NCBI GenBank assembly: GCA_963931865.1
Contig: OZ007516.1
Coordinates: forward strand, 6,359,897-6,423,896
Source of the DNA: Axinella damicornis
Lineage: Eukaryota > Porifera > Demospongiae > Axinellida > Axinellidae
Direction: 5' to 3'
Length of the DNA stretch: 64,000 nt
Positions within the stretch are counted from its first letter, which is position 1; the number at the start of each line of letters is the position of its first letter. Below the pieces are notes generated by a model. It searched no databases, was not told the DNA's origin, and saw nothing but the letters and a program-made list of their open reading frames with translations. Shown here piece by piece: positions 40,576-55,600 of the stretch. The position numbers and the translations under genes are program-made.

Positions 40576-43500
40576 ACAATACTTTAGGTATAGGTACCGG
40601 AAACACACGCGCATTTACACTCGGCCCTGGCCCTAATATACCCTAACCCATCCGCCCTACTTCCTGCCAGACCAATAACCACATCGTAATGATTCTTAGG
40701 TGGGCATGACACCATGGGATTTGAGTGGGCGTGGCACCACGTGACTGTAGACCACACCCCCTTTCATTTGCGCGAGGGAGTCGGATATCCTACATGATCC
40801 CCTGGCTCTACCTCTGCTCTACCTGGCTCTACTTCTGCTCTACCTGGCTCTAACTCTGCTCTACCTGGCTCTACCTCGGCTCCACCTGCTCTACCTGGCT
40901 CTACCTGGCTCTACCTCTGCTCTACCTCTGCTCTACCTGGCTCTACCTCTGCTCTACCTGGCTCTACCTCTGCTCTACCTGGCTCTACCTCTGCTCCACC
41001 TGCTCTACCTGGCTCTACCTGGCTCTACCTGGCTCTATATACCTCTGCTCTACCTGGCTCTACCTCTGCTCTACCTGGCTCTACCTCTGCTCCACCTGCT
41101 CTACCTGGCTCTACCTGGCTCTACCTCTGCTCTACCTGGCTCTACCTCTGCTCTACCTCTGCTCTACCTGGCTCTACCTCTGCTCTACCTGGCTCTACCT
41201 CTGCTCTACCTGGCTTTACCTCTGCTCCACCTGCTCTACCTGGCTCTACCTGGCTCTACCTCTGCTCTACCTGGCTCTACCTCTGCTCTACCTCTGTTCT
41301 ACCTGGCTCTACCTCTGCTCTACCTGGCTCTACCTCTGCTCCACCTGCTCTACCTGGCTCTACCTGGCTCTACCTGGCTCTACCTCTGCTCTACCTGGCT
41401 CTACCTTTGCTCTACCTCTGTTCTACCTGGGTCTACCTCTGCTCTACCTGGCTCTACCTCTGCTCTACCTGGCTCTATCTCTGCTCCACCTGCTCTACCT
41501 GGCTCTACCTGGCTCTACCTCTGCTCTACCTCTGCTCTACCTGGCTCTACCTCTGCTCTACCTGGCTCTACCTCTGCTCTACCTGGCTCTACCTTTGCTC
41601 CACCTGCTCTACCTGGCTCTACCTGGCTCTACCTCTGTTCTACCTGGCTCTACCTCTGCTCTACCTGGCTCTACCTCTGCTCCACCTGCTCTACCTGGCT
41701 CTACCTGGCTCTACCTGGCTCTACCTCTGCTCTACCTGGCTCTACCTCTGCTCTACCTGGCTCTACCTCTGCTCCACCTGCTCTACCTGGCTCTACCTGG
41801 CTCTACCTCTGCTCTACCTGGCTCTACCTCTGCTCTACCTCTGCTCTACCTGGCTCTACCTCTGCTCTACCTGGCTCTACCTCTGCTCTACCTGGCTTTA
41901 CCTCTGCTCCACCTGCTCTACCTGGCTCTACCTGGCTCTACCTCTGCTCTACCTGGCTCTACCTCTGCTCTACCTCTGTTCTACCTGGCTCTACCTCTGC
42001 TCTACCTGGCTCTACCTCTGCTCCACCTGCTCTACCTGGCTCTACCTGGCTCTACCTCTGCTCTACCTGGCTCTACCTCTGCTCTACCTCTGTTCTACCT
42101 GGGTCTACCTCTGCTCTACCTGGCTCTACCTCTGCTCTACCTGGCTCTATCTCTGCTCCACCTGCTCTACCTGGCTCTACCTGGCTCTACCTCTGCTCTA
42201 CCTGGCTCTACCTCTGCTCTACCTCTGCTCTACCTGGCTCTACCTCAGCTCTACCTGGCTCTACCTCTGCTCCACCTGCTCTACATGGCTCTACCTGGCT
42301 CTACCTCTGCTCTACCTGGCTCTACCTCTGCTCTACCTCTGCTCTACCTGGCTCTACCTTTGCTCTACCTGGCTCTACCTCTGCTCCACCTGCTCTACCT
42401 GGCTCTACCTGGCTCTACCTCTGCTCTACCTGGCTCTACCTCTGCTCTACCTCTGCTCTACCTGGCTCTACCTCTGCTCTACCTGGCTCTACCTCTGCTC
42501 TACCTGGCTCTACCTCTGCTCCACCTGCTCTACCTGGCTCTACCTGGTTCTACCTCTGCTCTACCTGGCTCTACCTCTGCTCTACCTCTGCTCTACCTGG
42601 CTCTACCTCTGCTCTACCTGGCTCTACCTCTGCTCTACCTGGCTCTACCTCTGCTCCACCTGCTCTACCTGGCTATACCTGGCTCTACCTCTGCTCTACC
42701 TGGCTCTACCTCTGCTCTACCTCTGCTCTACCTGGCTCTACCTCTGCTGTACCTGGCTCTACCTCTTCTCCACCTGCTCTACCTGGCTCTACCTGGCTCT
42801 ACCTCTGCTCTACCTGGCTCTACCTCTGCTCTACCTCTGCTCTACCTGGCTCTACCTCTGCTCTACCTGGCTCTACCTCTGCTCTACCTGGCTCTACCTC
42901 TGCTCCACCTGCTCTACCTGGCTCTACCTGGCTCTACCTCTGCTCTACCTGGCTCTACCTCTGCTCTACCTCTGCTTTACCTGGCTCTACCTCTGCTCTA
43001 CCTGGCTCTACCTCTGCTCCACCTGCTCTACCTGGCTCTACCTGGCTCTACCTCTGCTCTACCTGGCTCTACCTCTGCTCTACCTCTGCTCTACCTGGCT
43101 CTACCTCTGCTCTACCTGGCTCTACCTCTGCTCTACCTGGCTCTACCTCTGCTCCACCTGCTCTACCTGGCTCTACCTGGCTCTACCTCTGCTCTACCTG
43201 GCTCTACCTCTGCTCTACCTCTGCTCTACCTGGCTCTACCTTTGCTCTACCTGGCTCTACCTCTGCTCTACCTGGCTCTACCTCTGCTCTACCTGGTTCT
43301 ACCTCTGCTCTACCTGGATCTACCTCTGCTCTACCTGGCTCTACCTCTGCTCCACCTGCTCTACCTGGCTCTACCTGGCTCTACCTCTGCTCTACCTGGC
43401 TCTACCTCTGCTCTACCTCTGCTCTACCTGGCTCTACCTCTGCTCTACCTGGGTCTACCTCTGCTCTACCTGGCTCTACCTTTGCTCCACCTGCTCTACC

Positions 43501-46500
43501 TGGCTCTACCTGGCTCTACCTCTGCTCTACCTGGCTGTACCTCTGCTCTACCTCTGCTCTACCTGGCTCCACCTCTGCTCTACCTGGCTCTACCTCTGCT
43601 CTACCTGGCTCTACCTGGCTCTACCTCTGCTCCACCTGCTCTACCTGGCTCTACCTGGCTCTACCTCTGCTCTACCTCTGCTCTTCCTCTGCTCTACCTG
43701 GCTCTACCTCTGCTCCACCTGCTTTACCTGGCTCTACCTGGCTCTACCTCTGCTCTACCTGGCTCTACCTCTGCTCTACCTCTGCTCTACCTGGCTCTAC
43801 CTCTGCTCTACCTGGCTCTACCTCTGCTCTACCTGGCTCTACCTCTGCTCTACCTGGTTCTACCTCTGCTCTACCTGGATCAACCTCTGCTCTACCTGGC
43901 TCTACCTCTGCTCCACCTGCTCTACCTGGCTCTACCTGTCTCTACCTCTGCTCTACCAGGCTCTACCTCTGCTCTCCCTCTGCTCTACCTGGCTCTACCT
44001 CTGCTCTACCTGGGTCTACCTCTGCTCTACCTGGCTCTACCTCTGCTCCACCTGCTCTACCTGGCTCTACCTGGCTCTACCTCTGCTTTACCTGGCTCTA
44101 CCTCTGCTCTACCTCTGCTCTACCTGGCTCCACCTCTGCTCTACCTGGCTCTACCTCTGCTCTACCTGGCTCTACCTCTGCACCACCTGCTCTACCTGGC
44201 TCTACCTGGCTCTACCTCTGCTCTACCTGGCTCTATCTGGCTCTACCTCTGCTCCTCCTGCTCTACCTGGCTCTACCTGGCTCTACCTCTGCTCTACCTC
44301 TGCTTTACCTGGCTCTACCTCTGCTCTACCTGGCTCTACCTCTGCTCTACCTGGCTCTACCTCTGCTCCACCTGCTCTACCTGGCTCTACCTGGCTCTAC
44401 CTCTGCTCTACCTGGCTCTACCTCTGCTCTACCTCTGCTCTACCTGGCTCTACCTCTGCTCTACCTGGCTCTACCTCTGCTCTACCTGGCTCTACCTCTG
44501 CTCCACCTGCTCTACCTGGCTCTACCTGGCTCTACCTCTGCTCTACCTGGCTCTACCTCTGCTCTACCTCTGCTCTACCTGGCTCTACCTCTGCTCTACC
44601 TGGCTCTACCTCTGCTCTACCTGGATTTACCTCTGCTCTACCTGGCTCTACCTCTGCTCCACCTGCTCTACCTGGCTCTACCTGGCTCTACCTCTGCTCT
44701 ACCTGGCTCTACCTCTGCTCTACCTCTGCTCTACCTGGCTCTACCTCTGCTCTACCTGGCTCTACCTCTGCTCCACCTGCTCTACCTGGCTCTACCCGGC
44801 TCTACCTCTGCTCTACCTGGCTCTACCTCTGCTCTACCTCTGCTCTACCTGGCTCTACCTCTGCTCCACCTGCTCTACCTCGCACTACATGGCTCTACCT
44901 CTGCTCTACCTGGCTCTACCTCTGCTCTACCTCTGCTCTACCTGTCTCTACCTCTGCTCTACCTGGCTCTACCTCTGCTCTACCTGGCTCTACCTCTGCT
45001 CCACCTGCTCTACCTGGCTCTACCTGGCTCTACCTCTGCTGTACCTGGCTCTACCTCTGCTCTACCTCTGCTCTACCTGGCTCTACCTCTGCTCTACCTG
45101 GCTTTACCTCTTCTCCACCTGCTCTACCTGGCTCTACCTGGCTCTACCTCTGCTCTACCTGGCTCTACCTCTGCTCTACCTCTGCTCTACCTGGCTCTTC
45201 CTCTGCTCTACCTGGCTCTACCTCTGCTCTTCCTTGCTCTACCTCTGCTCCACCTGCTCTACCTCTGCTCCACCTGCTCTACCTGGCTCTACCTGGCTCT
45301 ACCTCTGCTCTACCTGGCTCTACCTCTGCTCTACCTCTGCTCTACCTGGCTCTACCTCTGCTCCACCTGCTCTACCTGGCTCTACCTGGCTCTACCTCTG
45401 CTCTACCTGGCTTTACCTCTGCTCTACCTCTGCTCTACCTGGCTCTACCTCTGCTTTACCTGGCTCTACCTCTGCTCTACCTGGCTCTACCTCTGCTCCA
45501 CCTGCTCTACCTGGCTCTACCTGGCTCTACCTCTGCTCTACCTGGCTCTACCTCTGCTCTACCTCTGCTCTACCTGGCTCTAACTCTGCTCCACCTGCTC
45601 TACCTGGCTCTGCCTGGCTCTACCTCTGCTCTACCTCTGCTCTACCTGGCTCTACCTCTGCTCTACCTGGCTCTACCTCTGCTCCACCTGCTCTACCTGG
45701 CTCTACCTGGCTCTACCTCTGCTCTACCTGGCTCTACCTCTGCTCTACCTCTGCTCTACCTGGCTCTTCCTCTGCTCTACCTGGCTCTACCTCTGCTCTT
45801 CCTTGCTCTACCTCTGCTCCACCTGCTCTACCTCTGCTCCACCTGCTCTACCTCTGCTCCACCTGCTCTACCTGGCTCTACCTGGCTTTACCTCTGCTCT
45901 ACCTGGCTCTACCTCTGCTCTACCTCTGCTCTACCTGGCTCTACCTCTGCTCCACCTGCTCTACCTGGCTCTACCTGGCTCTACCTCTGCTCTACCTGGC
46001 TTTACCTCTGCTCTACCTTTGCTCTACCTGGCTCTACCTCTGCTTTACCTGGCTCTACCTCTGCTCTACCACGCTCTACCTCTGCTCCACCTGCTCTACC
46101 TGGCTCTACCTGGCTCTACCTCTGCTCTACCTGGCTCTACCTCTGCTCTACCTTTGCTCTACCTGGCTCTAACTCTGCTCCACCTGCTCTACCTGGCTCT
46201 ACCTGGCTCTACCTCTGCTCTACCTGGCTCTACCTCTGCTCTACCTCTGCTCTACCTGGCTCTACCTCTGCTCTACCTGGCTCTACCTCTGCTCTACCTG
46301 GCTCTACCTCTGCTCTACCTGGCTCTACCTCTGCTCCATCTGCTCTACATAGCTCTACCTGGCTCTACCTCTGCTCTACCTGGCTCTACCTCTGCTCTAC
46401 CTCTGCTCTACCTGGCTCTACCTCTGCTCTACCTGGCTCTACCTCTGCTCTACCTGGCTCTACCTCTGCTCCACCTGCTCTACCTGGCTCTACCTGGCTC

Positions 46501-46738
46501 TACCTCTGCTCTACCTGGCTCTACCTCTGCTCTACCTCTGCTCTACCTTGCTCTACCTCTGCTCTACCTGGCTCTACCTCTGCTCTACCTGGATCTACCT
46601 CTGCTCTACCTGGCTCTACCTCTGCTCCACCTGCTCTACCTGGCTCTACCTGGCTCTACCTCTGCTCTACCTGGCTCTACCTCTGCTCTACCTCTGCTCT
46701 ACCTGGATCTACCTCTGCTCTACCTGGCTCTACCTCTG

Positions 46739-46776
46739 CCAGGTAGAGCCAGGTAGAGCAGGTGGAGCAGAGGTAC
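46739..46776 (-). repeat. Inverted satellite segment 1
   Basis: About 38 bases of the array read in the opposite orientation (CCAGGTAGAGCCAGGTAGAG, then CAGGTGGAGCAGAGGTACC) within otherwise forward repeats. Confidence 0.95.
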
Positions 46777-47061
46777 CTGGCTCTACCTCTGCTCCACCTG
46801 CTCTACCTGGCTCTACCTGTCTCTACCTCTGCTCTACCTGGCTCTACCTCTGCTCTACCTGGCTCTACCTCTGCTCTACCTCTGCTCTACCTGGCTCTAC
46901 CTCTGCTCTACCTGGCTCTACCTCTGCTCTACCTGCTCTACCTGGCTCTACCTGGCTCTACCTCTGCTCTACCTGGCTCTACCTCTGCTCTACCTCTGCT
47001 CTACCTGGCTCTACCTCTGCTCTACCTGGCTTTACCTCTGCTCTACCTGGCTCTACCTCTG

Positions 47062-47100
47062 CCAGGTAGAGCCCGGTAGAGCAGGTGGAGCAGAGGTACC
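47062..47100 (-). repeat. Inverted satellite segment 2
   Basis: Same inverted string as the previous one with one change (GAGCCCGG), 323 bases downstream. The following forward sequence is also the same, so the junction was duplicated. Confidence 0.95.
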
Positions 47101-49593
47101 TGGCTCTACCTCTGCTCCACCTGTTCTACCTGGCTCTACCTGTCTCTACCTCTGCTCTACCTGGCTCTACCTCTGCTCTACCTGGCTCTACCTCTGCTTT
47201 ACCTGGCTCTACCTCTGCTCTACCTGGCTCTACCTCTGCTCTACCTGGCTCTACCTCTGCTCTACCTGCTCTACCTGGCTCTACCTGGCTCTACCTCTGC
47301 TCTACCTGGCTCTACCTCTGCTCTACCTCTGCTCTACCTGGCTCTACCTCTGCTCTACCTGGCTCTGCCTCTGCTCTACCTGGCTCTACCTCTGCTCCAC
47401 CTGCTCTACCTGGCTCTACCTGGCTCTACCTCTGCTCTACCTTGCTCTACCTCTGCTCTACCTCTGCTCTACCTGGCTCTACCTCTGCTCTACCTGGCTC
47501 TACCTCTGCTCTACCTGGCTCTACCTCTGCTCCACCTGCTCTACCTGGTTCTACCTCTGCTCCACCTGCTCTACCTGGCTCTACCTCTGCTCTACCTGGC
47601 TCTACTTCTGCTCCACCTGCTCTACCTGGCTGTACCTTGCTCTACTTCTGCTCTACCTGGCTCTACCTCTGCTCCACCTGCTCTACCTGACTCTACCTGG
47701 CTCTACCTCTGCTCTACCTGGCTCTACCTCTGCCCTACCTCTGCTCTACCTTGCTCTACCTCTGCTCTACCTTGCTCTACCTCTGCTCTACCTGGCTCTA
47801 CCTCTGCTCCACCTGCTCTATCTGGCTCTACCTGGCTCTACCTCTGCTCTACCTGGCTCTACCTCTGCTCTACCTCTGCTCTACCTGGCTCTACCTTGGC
47901 TCTACCTGGCTCTACCTCTGCTTTACCTCTGCTCTACCTGGCTCTACCTCTGCTCTACCTGGCTCTACCTCTGCTCTACCTGGCTCTAACTCTGCTCCAC
48001 CTGCTCTACCTGGCTCTACCTGGCTCTACCTCTGCTCTACCTGGCTCTACCTCTGCTCTACCTCTGCTCTACCTCTGCTCTACCTGGCTCTACCTCTGCT
48101 CTACCTGGCTCTACCTCTGCTCTACCTCTGCTCTACCTGGCTCTACCTCTGCTCTACCTGGCTCTGCCTCTGCTCTACCTGGCTCTACCTCTGCTCCACC
48201 TGCTCTACCTGGCTCTACCTGGCTCTACCTCTGCTCTACCTGGCTCTACCTCTGCTCTACCTCTGCTCTACCTGGCTCTACCTCTGCTCTACCTGGCTCT
48301 ACCTCTGCTCTACCTGGCTCTACCTCTGCTCCACCTGCTCTACCTGGCTCTACCTCTGCTCTACCTCTGCTCTACCTGGCTCTACCTCTGCTCCACCTGC
48401 TCTACCTGGCTCTACCTCTGCTCCACCTGCTCTACCTGGCTTTACCTCTGCTCTACCTGGCTCTACTTCTGCTCCACCTGCTCTACCTGGCTGTACCTTG
48501 CTCTACTTCTGCTCTACCTGGCTCTACCTCTGCTCCACCTGCTCTACCTGACTCTACCTGGCTCTACCTCTGCTCTACCTGGCTCTACCTCTGCCCTACC
48601 TCTGCTCTACCTGGCTCTACCTGTGCTCTACCTTGCTCTACCTCTGCTCTACCTGGCTCTACCTCTGCTCCACCTGCTCTATCTGGCTCTACCTGGCTCT
48701 ACCTCTGCTCTACCTGGCTCTACCTCTGCTCCACCTGCTCTATCTGGCTCTACCTGGCTCTACCTCTGCTCTACCTGGCTCTACCTCTGCTCTACCTCTG
48801 CTCTACCTGGCTCTACCTTGGCTCTACCTGGCTCTACCTCTGCTCTACCTCTGCTCTACCTGGCTCTACCTCTGCTCTACCTGGCTCTACCTCTGCTCTA
48901 CCTGGCTCTAACTCTGCTCCACCTGCTCTACCTGGCTCTACCTGGCTCTACCTCTGCTCTACCTGGCTCTACCTCTGCTCTACCTCTGCTCTACCTCTGC
49001 TCTACCTGGCTCTACCTCTGCTCTATCTGGCTCTACCTCTGCTCCACTTGCTCTACCTGGCTCTACCTGGCTCTACCTCTGCTCTACCTGGCTCTACCTC
49101 TGCTCTACCTCTGCTCTACCTGGCTCTACCTGTGTTCTACCAAGCTCTACCTCTGCTCTACCTGGATCTACCTCTGCACTACCTGGCTCTACCTCTGCTC
49201 TACCTGCTCTACCTGGCTCTACCTGGCTCTACCTCTGCTCTACCTGGCTCTACCTCTGCTCTACCTCTGCTCTACCTGGCTCTACCTCTGCTCTACCTGG
49301 CTCTACCTCTGCTCTACCTGGCTCTACCTCTGCTCCACCTGCTCTACCTGGCTCTACCTGGCTCTACCTCTGCTCTACCTCTGCTCTACCTGGCTTTACC
49401 TCTGCTCTACCTGGCTCTACCTCTGCTCTACCTGGCTCTACCTCTGCTCTACCTGGCTATACCTGGCTCTACCTCTGCTCTACCTGGCTCTACCTCTGCT
49501 TTACCTCTGCTCTACCTGGCTCTACCTCTGCATTACCTGGCTCTACCTCTGCTCTACCTGGATCTACCTCTGTTCTACCTGGCTCTACCTCTG

Positions 49594-49632
49594 CCAGGTA
49601 GAGCCAGGTAGAGCAGGTGGAGCAGAGGTACC
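49594..49632 (-). repeat. Inverted satellite segment 3
   Basis: Third copy of the same inverted junction, about 2.53 kb after the second, again followed by the same forward sequence. Confidence 0.95.
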
Positions 49633-52600
49633 TGGCTCTACCTCTGCTCCACCTGCTCTACCTGGCTTTACCTGTCTCTACCTCTGCTCTACCTGGCTCT
49701 ACCTCTGCTCTACCTGGCTCTACCTCTGCTCTACCTCTGCTCTACCTGGCTCTACCTCTGCTCTACCTGGCTCTACCTCTTCTCTACTTGCTCTACCTGG
49801 CTCTACCATGCTCTACCTCTGCTCTACCTGGCTCTACCTCTGCTCTACCTCTGCTCTACCTGGCTCTACCTCTGCTCTACCTGGCTCTACCTCTGCTCTA
49901 CCTGGCTCTACCTCTGCTCCACCTGCTCTACCTGGCTCTACCTGGCTCTACCTCTGCTCTACCTGGCTCTACCTCTGCTTTACCTCTGCTCTACCTGGCT
50001 CTACCTCTGCTCTACCTGGCTCTGCCTCTGCTCTACCTGGCTCTACCTCTGCTCCACCTGCTCTACCTGGCTCTACCTTGCTCTACCTCTGCTCTACCTG
50101 GCTCTACCTCTGCTCTACCTCTGCTCTACCTGGCTCTACCTCTGCTCTACCTGGCTCTACCTCTGCTCTACCTGGCTCTACCTCTGCTCCACCTGCTCTA
50201 CCTGGCTCTACCTCTGCTCCACCTGCTCTACCTGGCTCTACCTCTGCTCTACCTGGCTTTACTTCTGCTCCACCTGCTCTACCTGGCTGTACCTTGCTTT
50301 ACTTCTGCTCTACCTGGCTCTACCTCTGCTCCACCTGCTCTACCTGACTCTACCTGGCTCTACCTCTGCTCTACCTGGCTCTACCTCTGCCCTACCTCTG
50401 CTCTACCTGGCTCTACCTCTGCTCTACCTTGCTCTACCTCTGCTCTACCTGGCTCTACCTCTGCTCCACCTGCTCTATCTGGCTCTACCTGGCTCTACCT
50501 CTGCTCTACCTTGCTCTACCTCTGCTCTACCTCTGCTCTACCTGGCTCTACCTTGGCTCTACCTGGCTCTACCTCTGCTTTACCTCTGCTCTACCTGGCT
50601 CTACCTCTGCTCTACCTGGCTCTACCTCTGCTCTACCTGGCTCTAACTCTGCTCCACCTGCTCTACCTGGCTCTACCTGGCTCTACCTCTGCTCTACCTG
50701 GCTCTACCTCTGCTCTACCTCTGCTCTACCTCTGCTCTACCTGGCTCTACCTCTACTCTACCTGGCTCTACCTCTGCTCTACCTCTGCTCTACCTGGCTC
50801 TACCTCTGCTCTACCTGGCTCTGCCTCTGCTCTACCTGGCTCTACCTCTGCTCCACCTGCTCTACCTGGCTCTACCTGGCTCTACCTCTGCTCTACCTGG
50901 CTCTACCTCTGCTCTACCTCTGCTCTACCTGGCTCTACCTCTGCTCTACCTGGCTCTACCTCTGCTCTACCTGGCTCTACCTCTGCTCTACCTGGCTCTA
51001 CCTCTGCTCTACCTCTGCTCTACCTGGCTCTACCTTGGCTCTACCTGGCTCTACCTCTGCTCTACTTCTGCTCTACCTGGCTCTACCTCTGCTCTACCTG
51101 GCTCTACCTCTGCTCTACCTGGCTCTAACTCTGCTCCACCTGCTCTACCTGGCTCTACCTGGCTCTACCTCTGCTCTACCTGGCTCTACCTCTGCTCTAC
51201 CTCTGCTCTACCTCTGCTCTACCTGGCTCTACCTCTGCTCTATCTGGCTCTACCTCTGCTCCACTTGCTCTACCTGGCTCTACCTGGCTCTACCTCTGCT
51301 CTACCTGGCTCTACCTCTGCTCTACCTCTGCTCTACCTGGCTCTACCTGTGCTCTACCAAGCTCTACCTCTGCTCTACCTGGATCTACCTCTGCACTACC
51401 TGGCTCTACCTCTTCTCTACCTGCTCTACCTGGCTCTATCTGGCTCTACCTCTGCTCTACCTGGCTCTACCTCTGCTCTACCTCTGCTCTACCTGGCTCT
51501 ACCTCTGCTCTACCTGGCTCTACCTCTGCTCTACCTGGCTCTACCTCTGCTCCACCTGCTCTACCTGGCTCTACCTGGCTCTACCTCTGCTCTACCTCTG
51601 CTCTACCTGGCTCTACCTCTGCTCTACCTGGCTCTACCTCTGCTCTACCTGGCTCTACCTCTGCTCTACCTGGCTATACCTGGCTCTACCTCTGCTCTAC
51701 CTGGCTCTACCTCTGCTCTACCTCTGCTCTACCTGGCTCTACCTCTGCATTACCTGGCTCTACCTCTGCTCCACCTGCTCTACCTGGCTCTACCTGGCTC
51801 TACCTCTGCTCTACCTGGCTCTACCTCTGCTCTACCTCTGTTCTACCTGGCTCTACCTCTGCTCTACCTGGCTCTACCTCTTCTCTACCTGGCTCTATCT
51901 CTGCTCCACCTGCTCTACCTGGCTCTACCTGGCTCTACCTCTGCTCTACCTGGCTCTACCTCTGCTCTACCTCTGCTCTACCTGGCTCTACCTCAGCTCT
52001 ACCTGGCTCTACCTCTGCTGCACCTGCTCTACCTGGCTCTACCTGGCTCTACCTCTGCTCTACCTGGCTCTACCTCTGCTCTACCTCTGCTCTACCTGGC
52101 TCTACCTTTGCTCTACCTGGCTCTACCTCTGCTCCACCTGCTTTACCTGGCTCTACCTGGCTCTACCTCTGCTCTACCTGGCTCTACCTCTGCTCTACCT
52201 CTGCTCTACCTGGCTCTACCTCTGCTCTACCTGGCTCTACCTCTGCTCTACCTGGCTCTACCTCTGCTCCACCTGCTCTACCTGGCTCTACCTGGCTCTA
52301 CCTCTGCTCTACCTGGCTCTACCTCTGCTCTACCTCTGCTCTACCTGGCTCTACCTCTGCTCTACCTGGCTCTACCTCTGCTCTACCTGGCTCTACCTCT
52401 GCTCCACCTGCTCTACCTGGCTATACCTGGCTCTACCTCTGCTCTACCTGGCTCTACCTCTGCTCTACCTCTGCTCTACCTGGCTCTACCTCTGCTCTAC
52501 CTGACTCTACCTCTTCTCCACCTGCTCTACCTGGCTCTACCTGGCTCTACCTCTGCTCTACCTGGCTCTACCTCTGCTCTACCTCTGCTCTACCTGGCTC

Positions 52601-55600
52601 TACCTCTGCTCTACCTGGCTCTACCTCTGCTCTACCTGGCTCTATCTCTGCTCCAACTGCTCTACCTGGCTCTACCTCAGCTCTACCTGGCTCTACCTCT
52701 GCTCCACCTGCTCTACCTGGCTCTACCTGGCTCTACCTCTGCTCTACCTGGCTCTACCTCTGCTCTACCTCTTCTCTACCTGGCTCTACCTTTGCTCTAC
52801 CTGGCTCTACCTCTGCTCCACCTGCTCTACCTGGCTCTACCTGGCTCTACCTCTGCTCTACCTGGCTTTACCTCTGCTCTACCTCTGCTCTACCTGGCTC
52901 TACCTCTGCTCTACCTGGCTCTACCTCTGCTCTACCTGGCTCTACCTCTGCTCCACCTGCTCTACCTGGCTCTACCTGGCTCTACCTCTGCTCTACCTGG
53001 CTCTACCTCTGCTCTACCTCTGCTCTACCTGGCTTTACCTCTGCTCTACCTGGCTCTACCTCTGCTCTACCTGGCTCTACCTCTGCTCCACCTGCTCTAC
53101 CTGGCTATACCTGGCTCTACCTCTGCTCTACCTGGCTCTACCTCTGCTCTACCTCTGCTCTACCTGGCTCTACCTCTGCTCTACCTGGCTCTACCTCTTC
53201 TCCACCTGCTCTACCTGGCTCTACCTGGCTCTACCTCTGCTCTACCTGGCTCTACCTCTGCTCTACCTCTGCTCTACCTGGCTCTACCTCTGCTCTACCT
53301 GGCTCTACCTCTGCTCTACCTGGCTCTACCTCTGCTCCACCTGCTCTACCTTGCTCTACCTGGCTCTACCTCTGCTCTACCTGGCTCTACATCTGCTCTA
53401 GCTCTGCTTTACCTGGCTCTACCTCTGCTCTACCTGGCTCTACCTCTGCTCCACCTGCTCTACCTGGCTCTACCTGGCTCTACCTCTGCTCTACCTGGCT
53501 CTACCTCTGCTCTACCTCTGCTCTACCTGGCTGTACCTCTGCTCTACCTGGCTCTACCTCTGCTCTACCTGGCTCTACCTCTGCTCCACCTGCTCTACCT
53601 GGCTCTACCTAGCTCTACCTCTGCTCTACCTGGCTCTACCTCTGCTCTACCTCTGCTCTACCTGGATCTACCTCTGCTCTACCTGGCTCTACCTCTGCTC
53701 TACCTGGCTCTACCTCTGCTCCATCTGCTCTACCTGGCTCTACCTGGCTTTACCTCTGCTCTACCTGGCTCTACCTCTGCTCTACCTCTGCTCTACCTGG
53801 CTCTACCTCAGCTCTACCTGGCTCTACCTCTGCTCCACCTGCTCTACCTGGCTCTACCTGGCTCTACCTCTGCTCTACCTGGCTCTACCTCTGCTCTACC
53901 TCTGCTCTACCTGGCTCTACCTTTGCTCTACCTAGCTCTACCTCTGCTCCACCTGCTCTACCTGGCTCTACCTGGCTCTACCTTTGCTCTACCTGGCTCT
54001 ACCTCTGCTCTACCTCTGCTCTACCTGGCTCTACCTCTGCTCTACCTGGCTATACCTCTGCTCTACCTGGCTCTACCTCTGCTCCACCTGCTCTACCTGG
54101 CTCTACCTGGCTCTACCTCTGCTCTATCTGGCTGTACCTCTGCTCTACCTCTGCTCTACCTGGCTCTACCTCTGCTCTACCTGGCTTTACCTCTGCTCTA
54201 CCTGGCTCTACCTCTGCTCCACCTGCTCTACCTGGCTATACCTGGCTTTACCTCTGCTCTACCTGGCTCTACCTCTGCTCTACCTCTGCTCTACCTGGCT
54301 CTACCTCTGCTCTACCTGGCTCTACCTCTTTTCCACCTGCTCTACCTGGCTCTACCTGGCTCTACCTCTGCTCTACCTGGCTCTACCTCTGCTCTACCTC
54401 TGCTCTACCTGGCTCTACCTCTGCTCTACCTGGCTCTACCTCTGCTCTACCTGGCTCTACCTCTGCTCCACCTGCTCTACCTGGCTCTACCTCTGCTCTA
54501 CCTCTGCTCTACCTGGCTCTACCTCTCCTCTACCTGGCTAAACCTCTGCTCTACCTGGCTCTACCTCTGCTCCACCTGCTCTACCTGGCTCTACCTGGCT
54601 CTACCTCTGCTCTATCTGGCTGTACCTCTGCTCTACCTCTGCTCTACCTGGCTCTACCTCTGCTCTACCTGGCTCTACCTCTGCTCTACCTGGCTCTACC
54701 TCTGCTCCACCTGCTCTACCTGGCTATACCTGGCTTTACCTCTGCTCTACCTGGCTCTACCTCTGCTCTACCTCTGCTCTACCTGGCTCTACCTCTGCTC
54801 TACCTGGCTCTACCTCTTTTCCACCTGCTCTACCTGGCTCTACCTGGCTCTACCTCTGCTCTACCTGGCTCTACCTCTGCTCTACCTTTGCTCTACCTGG
54901 CTCTACCTCTGCTCTACCTGGCTCTACCTCTGCTCTACCTGCTCTACCTTGCTCTACCTGGCTCTACCTCTGCTTTACCTGGCTCTACCTCTGCTCTACC
55001 TCTGCTTTACCTGGCTCTACCTCTGCTCTACCTGGCTCTACCTCTGCTCCACCTGCTCTACCTGGCTCTACCTGGCTCTACCTCTGCTCTACCTGGCTCT
55101 ACCTCTGCTCTACCTCTGCTCTACCTGGCTCTACCTCTGCTCTACCTGGCTCTACCTCTGCTCTACCTGGCTCTACCTCTGCTCCACCTGCTCTACCTTG
55201 CTCTACCTGGCTCTACCTCTGCTCTACCTGGCTCTACATCTGCTCTAGCTCTGCTTTACCTGGCTCTACCTCTGCTCTACCTGGCTCTACCTCTGCTCCA
55301 CCTGCTCTACCTGGCTCTACCTGGCTCTACCTCTGCTCTACCTGGCTCTACCTCTGCTCTACCTCTGCTCTACCTGGCTGTACCTCTGCTCTACCTGGCT
55401 CTACCTCTGCTCTACCTGGCTCTACCTCTGCTCCACCTGCTCTACCTGGCTCTACCTAGCTCTACCTCTGCTCTACCTGGCTCTACCTCTGCTCTACCTC
55501 TGCTCTACCTGGATCTACCTCTGCTCTACCTGGCTCTACCTCTGCTCTACCTGGCTCTACCTCTGCTCCATCTGCTCTACCTGGCTCTACCTGGCTTTAC

